From Bacteroidota bacterium (lineage in GTDB: Bacteria; Bacteroidota; Bacteroidia; Flavobacteriales; Flavobacteriaceae): 33,528 nt of DNA. Location: contig PZPI01000004.1 of assembly GCA_003045935.1 (NCBI GenBank), forward strand, positions 1 through 33,528. Direction: 5' to 3'. The notes beneath the pieces are model-generated. The model was given only the letters and a program-made list of their open reading frames with translations. It was not told where the DNA came from and did no database searches. Below, one piece after another: positions 1 through 7,375 of the stretch. Both the position numbers and the translations under genes were made by a program. How positions within the stretch are numbered: position 1 is the first letter of the stretch; each line of letters begins with the position of its first letter.

Positions 1-55
1 TTGGAGTCAATCTAAGGAGTTGAGAGAGGCTTAGCCGTTGGCAAAAAGACCATAA

Positions 56-98
56 AAAATAAAAAACCCCTTGATAATCAGAGGATTAAAAAGGGGAT
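56..98 (-). terminator. Intrinsic terminator after tRNA-Leu
   Basis: Read on the minus strand, CCCCTT pairs with AAGGGG around a loop that holds a smaller AATC/GATT stem. It is followed by a T-rich tail (TTTTTTATTTTTT). It lies just 3' of tRNA-Leu and should end that transcript. The plus-strand reading has a poor T-tract, so it probably works in one direction. Confidence 0.8.
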
Positions 99-101
99 TT
101 G

Positions 102-186
102 TACTCGAGGCGGGACTTGAACCCGCACGACCGCAATGGTCATTGGATTTTAAGTCCAACGTGTCTACCAATTCCACCACTCGAGC
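102..186 (-). tRNA. tRNA-Leu (anticodon UAA)
   Basis: The minus strand folds as an 85-nt class II tRNA. The acceptor begins GCTCGAG and pairs with CTCGAGT (a G-U pair at position 1), with discriminator A. The D-loop contains TGGTGGAATTGGTAGACAC, as is usual for leucine tRNAs. The anticodon stem TTGGA/TCCAA encloses the loop CTTAAAA, so the anticodon is TAA. A long variable arm and a T-arm with GGTTCAAGTCC follow. The 3' CCA is not encoded (the next bases are CAA), so it must be added after transcription. Confidence 0.97.
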
Positions 187-190
187 CTTC

Positions 191-206
191 GTTAGACAAG
201 TCTAAC
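191..206. repeat. 16-bp inverted repeat before tRNA-Leu
   Basis: GTTAGAC-AA-GTCTAAC is a near-continuous palindrome between the tRNA-Gly terminator and the 5' end of tRNA-Leu. On the minus strand it contains TAGACTTG, seven of eight bases of the TAnnTTTG -7 box, about 10 nt before the tRNA. It may be the tRNA-Leu promoter, an operator, or a small hairpin in the precursor RNA. I cannot separate these. Confidence 0.4.
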
Positions 207-211
207 TATTT

Positions 212-238
212 CAAAAAAAAAGCTGCGTTGTTCGCAGC
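212..238 (-). terminator. Intrinsic terminator after tRNA-Gly
   Basis: On the minus strand GCTGCG-AACAA-CGCAGC is a 6-bp GC-rich stem followed by nine Ts. It lies directly 3' of tRNA-Gly and before tRNA-Leu. The two tRNAs are therefore probably separate transcripts, or only partly co-transcribed. Confidence 0.85.
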
Positions 239-244
239 ATTTAG

Positions 245-317
245 AGCGAAAAACGGGGTTCGAACCCGCGACCTCAACCTTGGCAAGGTTGCGCTCTACC
301 AGCTGAGCTATTTTCGC
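245..317 (-). tRNA. tRNA-Gly (anticodon GCC)
   Basis: A 73-nt minus-strand cloverleaf. The acceptor GCGAAAA pairs with TTTTCGC, with discriminator T. The D-arm contains AGCTCAGCTGGTAGAGC. The anticodon stem CAACC/GGTTG encloses TTGCCAA (anticodon GCC), and the T-arm contains GGTTCGAACC. CCA is not encoded. mutS lies upstream on the same strand with no clear terminator between them, so read-through from mutS is possible in addition to the gene's own promoter. Confidence 0.97.
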
Positions 318-355
318 ATGATGTTAAGAACATATCCTAGCTTAACCAGGGGTTG

Positions 356-383
356 CAAATTTAGAATATTTCTTCAAATTCAA
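356..383 (-). promoter_or_regulatory. Bacteroidota-type promoter for tRNA-Gly
   Basis: On the minus strand a TTG (-33) at 383-381 is followed after 17 nt by TAAATTTG (363-356), a full match to the phylum's TAnnTTTG -7 consensus. It lies about 40 nt before the tRNA-Gly 5' end, in the 93-bp gap after mutS. The spacing is at the short end of the usual range. Confidence 0.65.
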
Positions 384-410
384 AACATTCTATAGTCAAA
401 AATGTAGTTA

Positions 411-2993
411 TTACAGCTTTCCTAATCGTTTTTTAATCGATTCTAGCGTTACTAAGGCTTCCACAGGAGTTAAAGAGTTTACATCAATATCCATCAGTTC
501 CTCCTTGATCTCAAGTAGAACGGGATCGTCTAATTGAATAAAACTAAGTTGCATTTCCCCTGAGCCTGTGCTTAATGAGGATTGTTTTTCTTGTCGATCT
601 CCGCTTTTTTCTAGGTTTTTAAGAACCTTTTGGGCTTGTTGCAAAAGTGTTGCCGGCATTCCTGCCATTTTAGCAACATGAATTCCGAAGCTGTGCTCTG
701 ATCCTCCGGGCAAAAGCTTTCTTAAGAAAAGCACATTGTCTTTACTTTCCTTCACTGCCACGTGATAATTTTTGACTCTTGCGTAAGAGTCTGTCATCTG
801 ATTAAGTTCATGGTAATGCGTGGCGAAAAGTGTTTTAGGTCGATCCTTGCTCTCATGCAAGTAAGTAGCGATGGCCCAAGCGATAGAAATTCCGTCATAG
901 GTACTAGTACCACGCCCAATTTCGTCCATGAGAACTAAACTTCTTGGGCTTAAATTATTTATGATTGCGGCAGTCTCATTCATTTCGACCATGAACGTAG
1001 ATTCGCCCTTACTGAGGTTGTCACTAGCACCGACACGAGTGAAAAGTTTGTCGGTGATGCCCATCTCTGCCTCGCTTACTGGGATAAATGATCCTGACTG
1101 AGCTAGAATAACACATAGTGCTGTTTGGCGTAGGATCGCAGATTTACCACTCATATTAGGACCGGTAATCATCATTATTTGCTGATTCTGATCATCTAAT
1201 AATAAATCATTTGCGATATAGTTCTGATCATGTGGCAGGCGCTGTTCAATGACAGGGTGTCTGGCTTCCTTGATCGAAAGGGTGAAGGAGTCGTTCAGTT
1301 TTGGTCGATGGTAGTTGTAGGCCTTTGCGATGTAGGCAAAGTTTGATAGACAGTCAATACATGCAATTTCATTAGATAATTGCTGCATTGAACTAATTCT
1401 AGGTTGTAAGTCTTCAACAAGCTGGGAATATAGCTCTTGTTCTAAGATTTGAATTCGCGCCTCTGCCGAGGATATTTTACTTTCGTACTCTTTAAGTTCT
1501 TCGGTGATGTATCGTTCTGCATTCACGAGGGTTTGCTTTCGTATCCACTCTTCAGGAACTTTGTCTTTATGGGTGTTGCGTACTTCGATATAATATCCAA
1601 AAACATTATTAGACGCGATTTTTAAGGAGGTAATCCCCGTTCTTTCGACTTCTCTTTTAAGTAGGTCGTTAAGGTGATCATGGCCTCTTTCAGATAGAGA
1701 TCGAAGCTCATCGAGTTCTTCACTTACTCCGGTTCTAATCACACCCCCCTTAGATACTAGGGCTGGAGGGTTATCTTCTAAACGCGAATCGAGTAATTCT
1801 GTTATAAAAGCAACGGTCTGCTCTTCAATAGATGTATCGTAGGTGCTAGGCCTTAAAAGTTTTGATAGCTCTGAGATCTTCTGTAAAGATGCGGATAGTG
1901 CTTTGAGCTCTTTAGGGTGTACACGAGCTGCTGCAATTCGTGCTACCACTCGTTCGACATCAATGCATTCAGATAAAATAGCACGAACCGATTCAAAAAG
2001 ATTTTCTCTCTGCAGCTCTGAAACCTTTTGGTGGCGCTTTTCTATAGTTTCTCGATGGGTTAGTGGTAGACCAATCCAGCGCTTTAAAAGCCGACCACCC
2101 ATTGCCGTTTGGGTACGATCGATAATATCGATAAGTGCTGTTCCTCCAGGTTGTAGCGGATGAAATAGTTCCAAATTCCTTATACTGAAATGATCTAACC
2201 ATAGGGTTCCTTCTGGGCTCATTCGTCTGATTGTCTGAAGGTGTCCTAGTTTGTCATTTCGAGTTTCGCCTAGATAGTGAAGAATGGCTCCTGCACTGAT
2301 GATACTTTCGAGTTTATTGTCTAGGCCAAAACCCGTGAGATTATGGGTTTTGAAGTGAGACAACAGTTTTTCAGTAGCGAAACTCTCACTAAAAATCCAA
2401 GACTCTAAGGTGAATAAGGGTTTGCCTTGAAGCGACTCCTGAAGTTCGTTTCGCTGAGGCTTTGAAATGAGAATTTCAGAAGGATTAAATTGGGCTAATA
2501 ATTTTAGAATATAAGACTCCGAACCTTCAGCTACCGAAAATTCTCCGGTAGATACATCGGCCAACGCTAGGGCATAATTCCTCTCTCCCTTGTAGATAGA
2601 AGCAAGGAAATTATTGGTCTTCGAATCAAGTAACTCGCTTTCGTAAGTGACTCCTGGAGTAATTATTTCTGTAATCCCTCGTTTTACGATTCCTTTAGTT
2701 TGACTTGCGTCTTCTAGCTGATCACAAATGGCTACTCGTTCACCTGCTTTTACCAGCTTGTATAAATAGGTATTTAACGAGTGGTGAGGAAAACCTGCAA
2801 GTGGAGTTTGATCACCTCCATTATTGCGCGCAGTGAGAACAATCCCTAAAATTTTTGCCGTTTTTTCAGCATCAGAACCAAAAGTTTCATAGAAATCTCC
2901 GACTCTAAAAAGAAGTAATGCGGTAGGATGCTTTGCTTTTATCGCATCGTACTGTTGCATTAGTGGGGTAGTGCTCTTTTTGTTTTTTGCCAT
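411..2993 (-). CDS. mutS: DNA mismatch repair ATPase MutS
   Basis: An 860-aa full-length MutS, which recognises mismatches and small loops and recruits MutL to start strand-directed repair. The N-terminal mismatch-binding domain has the F-x-E motif in GDFYETFG (about residue 32). Connector, lever and clamp domains follow. The C-terminal ABC-type ATPase has Walker A TGPNMSGKS, Walker B with signature VLMDEIGRGTST, and an ATHYHEL switch region. No disruption is visible. It is divergent from a TrmH-family gene with only 15 bp between start codons. No convincing terminator was seen in the 93 bp before tRNA-Gly. Confidence 0.98.
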   Translation of the reverse strand: MAKNKKSTTPLMQQYDAIKAKHPTALLLFRVGDFYETFGSDAEKTAKILGIVLTARNNGGDQTPLAGFPHHSLNTYLYKLVKAGERVAICDQLEDASQTKGIVKRGITEIITPGVTYESELLDSKTNNFLASIYKGERNYALALADVSTGEFSVAEGSESYILKLLAQFNPSEILISKPQRNELQESLQGKPLFTLESWIFSESFATEKLLSHFKTHNLTGFGLDNKLESIISAGAILHYLGETRNDKLGHLQTIRRMSPEGTLWLDHFSIRNLELFHPLQPGGTALIDIIDRTQTAMGGRLLKRWIGLPLTHRETIEKRHQKVSELQRENLFESVRAILSECIDVERVVARIAAARVHPKELKALSASLQKISELSKLLRPSTYDTSIEEQTVAFITELLDSRLEDNPPALVSKGGVIRTGVSEELDELRSLSERGHDHLNDLLKREVERTGITSLKIASNNVFGYYIEVRNTHKDKVPEEWIRKQTLVNAERYITEELKEYESKISSAEARIQILEQELYSQLVEDLQPRISSMQQLSNEIACIDCLSNFAYIAKAYNYHRPKLNDSFTLSIKEARHPVIEQRLPHDQNYIANDLLLDDQNQQIMMITGPNMSGKSAILRQTALCVILAQSGSFIPVSEAEMGITDKLFTRVGASDNLSKGESTFMVEMNETAAIINNLSPRSLVLMDEIGRGTSTYDGISIAWAIATYLHESKDRPKTLFATHYHELNQMTDSYARVKNYHVAVKESKDNVLFLRKLLPGGSEHSFGIHVAKMAGMPATLLQQAQKVLKNLEKSGDRQEKQSSLSTGSGEMQLSFIQLDDPVLLEIKEELMDIDVNSLTPVEALVTLESIKKRLGKL

Positions 2994-3000
2994 AGCTTTG
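2993..3000 (+). promoter_or_regulatory. -7 box TAGCTTTG for the TrmH-family gene
   Basis: A full TAnnTTTG match whose first base is the last base of the mutS start codon (on the opposite strand). Initiation a few bases downstream would place the 5' end almost on the ATG at 3009, giving a leaderless or nearly leaderless mRNA. No TTG is seen at the expected -33 distance. Confidence 0.5.
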
Positions 3001-3001
3001 T

Positions 3002-3009
3002 CGAAAATA
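3002..3009 (-). promoter_or_regulatory. -7-like box TATTTTCG for mutS
   Basis: On the minus strand TATTTTCG matches seven of eight bases of TAnnTTTG and sits 8 nt before the mutS ATG. It mirrors the TrmH-gene box: each gene's box touches the other gene's start codon. No -33 element is evident. Confidence 0.35.
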
Positions 3010-3554
3010 TGAAAACTCCCTTTATTAAAACCGAAAATCAGGCATTAGGTCGACCCGATATCGATACTTTTAAATCTATCGATAAACGTTTTGTTGTTGT
3101 GCTCGATGAAGTTAGAAGTGCCCATAATGTCGGATCTATCTTTAGAAGTTCTGATGCCTTTCTAGTTGAAGAGTTATTGCTATGTGGAATTACGCCAACT
3201 CCTCCGAGTAAAGAAATACGCAAAACAGCCCTGGGAGCCGAGCAAAGTGTAGTATGGAGTAAATGGCCTTCAACGTTAGAAGCTATCACCGAGCTAAAGC
3301 AGAGAGGTTACCAGATATGGGCGATTGAACAGGCTTCTTCAGCCACAGACTTAGGAGATTTTATGCCCTTATCTGATAAGAAATACGCCCTAATCTTCGG
3401 AAATGAAGTTTTTGGAGTTGATCAAGAGGTGATTGATCAGTGTGATGGGGTTATTGAAATTGCACAAGGGGGTACGAAGCATTCGCTTAACGTATCGGTT
3501 TCTGCAGGAGTAGTCTTGTGGCACTGTTTTAGCCAAAATCAAAAAACCCCTTGA
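3009..3554 (+). CDS. SpoU/TrmH-family RNA 2'-O-methyltransferase
   Basis: A 181-aa SPOUT methyltransferase that uses SAM to methylate a ribose 2'-OH in tRNA or rRNA; the target cannot be read from the sequence. The family motifs are present: motif 1 RSAHNVGSIFRSSDAF (about residues 37-52), motif 2 ALIFGNEVFGVDQE (about 128-141) and motif 3 HSLNVSVSAGVVLWH (about 158-172). The C-terminal trefoil-knot region is intact and there is no N-terminal substrate-binding extension. Its neighbour mutS is divergent, an arrangement also known in other flavobacteria. The final codons and stop lie inside a terminator hairpin. Confidence 0.92.
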   Translation: MKTPFIKTENQALGRPDIDTFKSIDKRFVVVLDEVRSAHNVGSIFRSSDAFLVEELLLCGITPTPPSKEIRKTALGAEQSVVWSKWPSTLEAITELKQRGYQIWAIEQASSATDLGDFMPLSDKKYALIFGNEVFGVDQEVIDQCDGVIEIAQGGTKHSLNVSVSAGVVLWHCFSQNQKTP

Positions 3555-3575
3555 AATAATTCGAAGGGGTCTTTA
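3541..3575. terminator. Bidirectional terminator overlapping the TrmH-gene stop codon
   Basis: ACCCCTTGAA and TTCGAAGGGGT form a stem (one bulged G) around ATAA. The TGA stop at 3552-3554 is inside the left arm. On the plus strand the tail is TCTTTAT; on the minus strand it is the better TTTTTTG. It can therefore end both the TrmH-family transcript and the folK-dNK transcript coming the other way. Confidence 0.75.
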
Positions 3576-3612
3576 TAGTTTGAGTTAGTTAGCAAAAAAA
3601 TGCCGAGCCTAA

Positions 3613-3633
3613 TTAACTAAGTGTTTTAGTTAA
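3613..3633. repeat. AT-rich inverted repeat in the convergent intergenic region
   Basis: TTAACTAA-GTGTT-TTAGTTAA is a perfect 8-bp stem between the ends of the TrmH-family and folK-dNK genes. It is followed on the plus side by TATTTTTTT within a few bases. It may be a second weak terminator, but the stem has little GC. Confidence 0.45.
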
Positions 3634-3647
3634 ATGCAACTATTTTT

Positions 3648-4820
3648 TTAAAAAAGTGTTAATCCTTTTTTGATTCTTGTAGTTTTCTTGGTTTGTTTCT
3701 TCCAGTGAACTTCAAGTAGTGTATCCTCGATTCGTTCAATAACGGCTTCAAAGAAATTGGGATCTTCGTAGCTTGGGAGTAGACTGAGGTCAATAACCAA
3801 AATATTCCATCTTTTTTGTCTTCTGATGAAATTTTGATATCCTTTGGTTATAGATTTTAGATATTCTGGATCGATATTTTGCTCGTAAATACGCCCTCTT
3901 TTTTTAATATTTTCGAGGATTCGATCGAGGTTGTTCTCAAGAAGAACGTAAAGTCCGGGGGCTTTCAGTAGTCGCTCACCCCACCGATAGTAGCGATTGA
4001 AAAGTTCGAAATCTATTTCGTTCAAATTGTTTTTGGCAAAAAGTAATGACTTAGATAGGTGGTAGTCGCTAACTAGACCTTCAGCGGCTTGGCTCGTTTT
4101 TAAGGCGTCAAATCGATCGAGTAAAAAATGTAATTCGACGGGTAGTGCATAAGCCTTAGGGTCTTTGTAAAAAGACTCCAAATAAGGGTTTTTGTCGAAT
4201 CGCTCATATCTTGAGCTTAGTTCATAGCGCTCTGCAATTGCTTTGCATAGCGTGCTTTTTCCCACTCCGATACAACCTTCTAACACTACGTTTTTACTCG
4301 TATGCCAGAGTTCTTTTTTGCTTCGTAGTAGACTAGTTTTACTTTTAGTGATCGGCTGAGATTGGTCTTTCTCTAGTATTTTTCTCACCTCCTTAATCGA
4401 TTGATTTGCGATTTCGAGGTGCGGTGCAATTTCACAGAGAGGTTCGATGACGAAACGGCGATTATTCATCCTCGGATGAGGTAACTCAAGTGAAGGTGTG
4501 TTAAATTCTGTAGGGCCCATGAGTAAATCGATATCCAACGGTCTGTTCGCATATCCTTTTTCTACTCGTATTCTTCCAAAGGATTTTTCTAGTTCTAAAC
4601 ATACTTGTAACAACCTCTCGGGAGTAAATTCACTTTCTAACTCTAAGCATGCATTTAGGAAGTTGTCACCTTCAAAACCTAATGCAGGGCTTTCATAAAC
4701 TGATGATACCGATTGAATGATTCCTAGCTGATCAGATATGCTAAATAATGCCTTTTGAAGGTAGAGTAGTCGATCTCCTTCATTACTCCCAATCCCGATA
4801 TAGTAGGTGCTAGTTCTCAT
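3648..4820 (-). CDS. folK: Fusion: HPPK (FolK) + deoxynucleoside kinase
   Basis: A 390-aa two-domain protein. Residues about 5-135 are 6-hydroxymethyl-7,8-dihydropterin pyrophosphokinase (folate synthesis), with IGIGSNEGDR at the N-terminus and the Mg-binding pair D96/D98 in RPLDIDLLM. A linker of about 35 residues leads to a deoxynucleoside kinase (about 177-375) with P-loop GCIGVGKST (182-190) and the arginine-rich lid IKKRGRIYEQN. The segment where many kinases have DRS or ERS reads SDYHLSKSLLFA, a variant I associate with this subfamily from memory. The ORF is continuous across both domains. The substrate cannot be assigned. A separate deoxynucleoside kinase occurs at 31130-31744. Confidence 0.92.
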   Translation of the reverse strand: MRTSTYYIGIGSNEGDRLLYLQKALFSISDQLGIIQSVSSVYESPALGFEGDNFLNACLELESEFTPERLLQVCLELEKSFGRIRVEKGYANRPLDIDLLMGPTEFNTPSLELPHPRMNNRRFVIEPLCEIAPHLEIANQSIKEVRKILEKDQSQPITKSKTSLLRSKKELWHTSKNVVLEGCIGVGKSTLCKAIAERYELSSRYERFDKNPYLESFYKDPKAYALPVELHFLLDRFDALKTSQAAEGLVSDYHLSKSLLFAKNNLNEIDFELFNRYYRWGERLLKAPGLYVLLENNLDRILENIKKRGRIYEQNIDPEYLKSITKGYQNFIRRQKRWNILVIDLSLLPSYEDPNFFEAVIERIEDTLLEVHWKKQTKKTTRIKKGLTLF

Positions 4821-4826
4821 GGCCTT

Positions 4827-4834
4827 CGAAAGTA
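4827..4834 (-). promoter_or_regulatory. Possible -7 box TACTTTCG for folK-dNK
   Basis: Seven of eight bases match TAnnTTTG, ending 6 nt before the folK ATG on the minus strand, so the transcript would be essentially leaderless. No TTG is seen at the right spacing. Confidence 0.3.
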
Positions 4835-4855
4835 CAAAAAGGCTTCAACTTTCAG

Positions 4856-4863
4856 TATCTTTA
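4856..4863 (+). promoter_or_regulatory. Possible -7 box TATCTTTA for sppA
   Basis: Seven of eight bases match TAnnTTTG in the 63-bp divergent gap between folK-dNK and sppA. It lies about 20 nt before the preferred ATG at 4884. No clear -33 element is present. Confidence 0.3.
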
Positions 4864-4883
4864 GGGCTTTAAACGTGAGTGCT

Positions 4884-6659
4884 ATGAATTTTTTTAAACG
4901 TTTTATTGCTTCCTTCTTCGCAGTTATTGCTGCTTTCTGGTTTATGGGTATTGTATTGGTCCTAATTATTGTGGGCTTAGGAAGTGCGGATGTTGCTCCT
5001 TCGGTTGCTAATGCCTCTGTCTTAAAAATATCTTTAAATAGACCTATTGTAGATTACAAGGGAGGATCGGGAGATGATCCGTTTTCTATGTTTTTCGAGG
5101 AGACGATTGCATTAGATGAGGTGGTTGCCGCTGTTCAAGCTGCCGCTGAAGATGATCGTATTTCGGGTATTAGTTTTGAAACACCCTTTTTTCTTGGGGG
5201 ATGGAGTCAAGCAGAGACGCTGCGAAACGCACTCATTGAATTCAAAAGTTCGGGTAAGTTCATTTACGCTTATGGAGATTCGTATTCTCAGAAATCGTTT
5301 TATTTGTCTTCTGTCGCTGATAGTTTATTTGTAACTCCGACAGGTTTTGTTGATTTACGCGGTCTTTCCTCAGAACTTACTTATTATAAATCGTTTCAGG
5401 AAAAGTCAGGATTGCGTATGGAGGTGATTCGTCATGGTAAATACAAAGCAGCGGTAGAACCTTACCTCAATGATGCCCCATCAAAAGAAAATATTGAACA
5501 AATTCAAGAGTTAATTGATGGACTTTGGGACGTGGTTGGAGTGCAAATGGCTGATCAAATAGAAGTTTCGAGATCTGATTTTGAAGGTTGGGTTAATGAT
5601 TTGATAACTCGTGATTTAGAAAAGGCAAAGGAACTGGGCTTGATCGGAGATCTGATCTATGAAGATCAGTATGAAGATACCTTGAAACGTGCGGTTGGTG
5701 CTTCTAAAAATGACCTGAGTGCTTCTTCGAAATTGAATACTATCTCGTCTAGTTCTTACTTTAAGACGATTAAATCAACTCAAATCGATTCTTCTGATAG
5801 AATTGCGCTCGTTTATGCGCAAGGAAGTATTTTATACGGAGAGGGATCGCCTACGATCATGGGCCAAGAAACCATGAATAAGGCTTTACAAAGTGCTCGA
5901 GAGGATCGAAATATAAAGGCGGTGGTACTTCGCATTAATTCTCCGGGAGGTAGTGCACTTACTTCTGATCTAATTTGGCGAGAAATTGAAAAAACAGCCA
6001 AGGAAAAACCTGTGGTGGTTTCTATTTCTGACGTCGCTGCTTCAGGAGGCTATTATATTGCTACCCCAGCTACCTATATCTTTGCGCAACCGACCTCGAT
6101 CACAGGTTCTATTGGGGTGTTTGGTACTTTGCCAAACGCTTCAGAACTTGCAGAGCAGTGGGGTGTTTCCTCGTATACCTTAAGTACTCATGAGCGTTCG
6201 GCGACCTATTCGCCCTTGCGACCGCTTAGTGATTCTTTTCGAGCAGAGCTAACCGAAGGAATTGAACAGACCTATCAGACTTTCTTAGAACGCGTAGCTT
6301 CGGGTCGATCAATGTCTATCGAATCTGTAGATGCAATCGCACAAGGACGAGTTTATCTCGCTCCAAAAGCGCTAGAGCTCGGTCTTATTGATGAAATTGG
6401 AACGCTCAATGATGCCATCAATAAGGCTGCTGATCTTGCAGCAATTGATGAATTTAAGTTAAGAGAATATCCTAGATATAAATCTGATCTTGAGCGCTTG
6501 TTGGGAGATTTACCTTCAGCAAGTCTATCTATCATTTCATCGAAACTTCCTAGCATTGTTTCCGATTATCTTAATTTCTGGGAAACGGTAGGTGGTAGTG
6601 AAAATCATGATTACAATCGCATTCAGGCACGCTTACCTTTTGATTTAAAAATTGAGTAA
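4884..6659 (+). CDS. sppA: Signal peptide peptidase SppA (67K type)
   Basis: A 591-aa inner-membrane serine protease that degrades cleaved signal peptides. One N-terminal membrane anchor (about residues 8-35) is followed by two tandem ClpP-like domains. This length matches the long E. coli-type enzyme with a Ser/Lys dyad split between domains: Lys in GKYKAAVEP (about 188) and Ser in DVAASGGYYIA (about 387). The ORF track starts at GTG 4875. I prefer ATG 4884 because it begins MNFFKRF directly before the hydrophobic segment; the choice adds or removes three residues. The stop overlaps the next start as TAATG, suggesting translational coupling. Confidence 0.93.
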   Translation: MNFFKRFIASFFAVIAAFWFMGIVLVLIIVGLGSADVAPSVANASVLKISLNRPIVDYKGGSGDDPFSMFFEETIALDEVVAAVQAAAEDDRISGISFETPFFLGGWSQAETLRNALIEFKSSGKFIYAYGDSYSQKSFYLSSVADSLFVTPTGFVDLRGLSSELTYYKSFQEKSGLRMEVIRHGKYKAAVEPYLNDAPSKENIEQIQELIDGLWDVVGVQMADQIEVSRSDFEGWVNDLITRDLEKAKELGLIGDLIYEDQYEDTLKRAVGASKNDLSASSKLNTISSSSYFKTIKSTQIDSSDRIALVYAQGSILYGEGSPTIMGQETMNKALQSAREDRNIKAVVLRINSPGGSALTSDLIWREIEKTAKEKPVVVSISDVAASGGYYIATPATYIFAQPTSITGSIGVFGTLPNASELAEQWGVSSYTLSTHERSATYSPLRPLSDSFRAELTEGIEQTYQTFLERVASGRSMSIESVDAIAQGRVYLAPKALELGLIDEIGTLNDAINKAADLAAIDEFKLREYPRYKSDLERLLGDLPSASLSIISSKLPSIVSDYLNFWETVGGSENHDYNRIQARLPFDLKIE

Positions 6660-7375
6660 TGGAATACTCAAAACGACCCCAGGCATTTTATTTCTTTCTG
6701 ATTCTAGCAGGACTGTTCATCACTTCCTTGGTAGTTTCAAATCTTATTTTTCAGAAGTTTTTTTATTGGTCTCCTTTCGGTGAAGTAAGCTTGTTTTCTA
6801 CTCCTTTATTCGAACTCTCGGTAGGTATTTTGCCTTATCCGCTAACGTTTTTAATCACCGATTTGATCTCAGAAATCTATGGTAAGAGGATGGCGAATAA
6901 AGTGGTAATTGTAGGAATTATTGCTTCAGTCTTCTCGCTACTTATCGTGTATACTGCTTCTTCAGTGAGTGCAACCGACTGGTCACCCGTAAGTGATGAA
7001 TTATTTTCAACGGTTTTTGGAAATACGATTGTTGCTGTGTTCTCTTCGATGATGGCTTATTTACTGGCTCAGTTTGTAGACATTCAGATCTATCACTTTT
7101 GGAAACGGCTTACTAAGGGTCGACACCTTTGGCTAAGAAATAACTTTTCTACCTTCTCTTCTCAGCTCATCGATACTACCTCGGTTGTTTTGTTGCTCTG
7201 TTTTTTCGGTGAGATTGGTTGGGAACGATTTACGGGGCTAGTTCTCTCAGGGTTTCTCTTTAAGGCATTAATTGCCCTTCTAGACACACCAATTCTCTAT
7301 TTGATGGTTTACGGATGTCGAAGATACTTTCGATTAGAAGTAAATGAAGAGATTGAATTGTTCGAGACTAATTAA
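6659..7375 (+). CDS. yhhQ: Queuosine precursor transporter, YhhQ/VUT family
   Basis: A 238-aa integral membrane protein of the DUF165/VUT family. E. coli YhhQ of this family imports queuosine precursors (preQ0/preQ1) for tRNA modification. About six hydrophobic segments are visible. Family features include FLITDLISEIYGKRMA near residues 63-78, and the conserved DTPILYLMVY near the C-terminus. It starts inside the sppA stop (TAATG), so it is probably translated with sppA. Its 3' end overlaps the convergent DUF2797 gene by 8 bp. Transport specificity is inferred from the family. Confidence 0.88.
   Translation: MEYSKRPQAFYFFLILAGLFITSLVVSNLIFQKFFYWSPFGEVSLFSTPLFELSVGILPYPLTFLITDLISEIYGKRMANKVVIVGIIASVFSLLIVYTASSVSATDWSPVSDELFSTVFGNTIVAVFSSMMAYLLAQFVDIQIYHFWKRLTKGRHLWLRNNFSTFSSQLIDTTSVVLLLCFFGEIGWERFTGLVLSGFLFKALIALLDTPILYLMVYGCRRYFRLEVNEEIELFETN

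Noticed and set aside
2-34. Possible C-terminal end of an upstream plus-strand gene (WSQSKELREA, then TAG)
   Set aside because: Only ten codons are visible and other frames also stop early. No family can be recognised, so it is not listed as a gene.
99-395. 98-aa plus-strand ORF
   Set aside because: It runs antisense across two tRNA genes and a terminator; the reading frame is an accident of tRNA sequence.
1843-2163. 106-aa ORF antisense to mutS
   Set aside because: A shadow of mutS, which has intact family motifs on the other strand; no independent signal.
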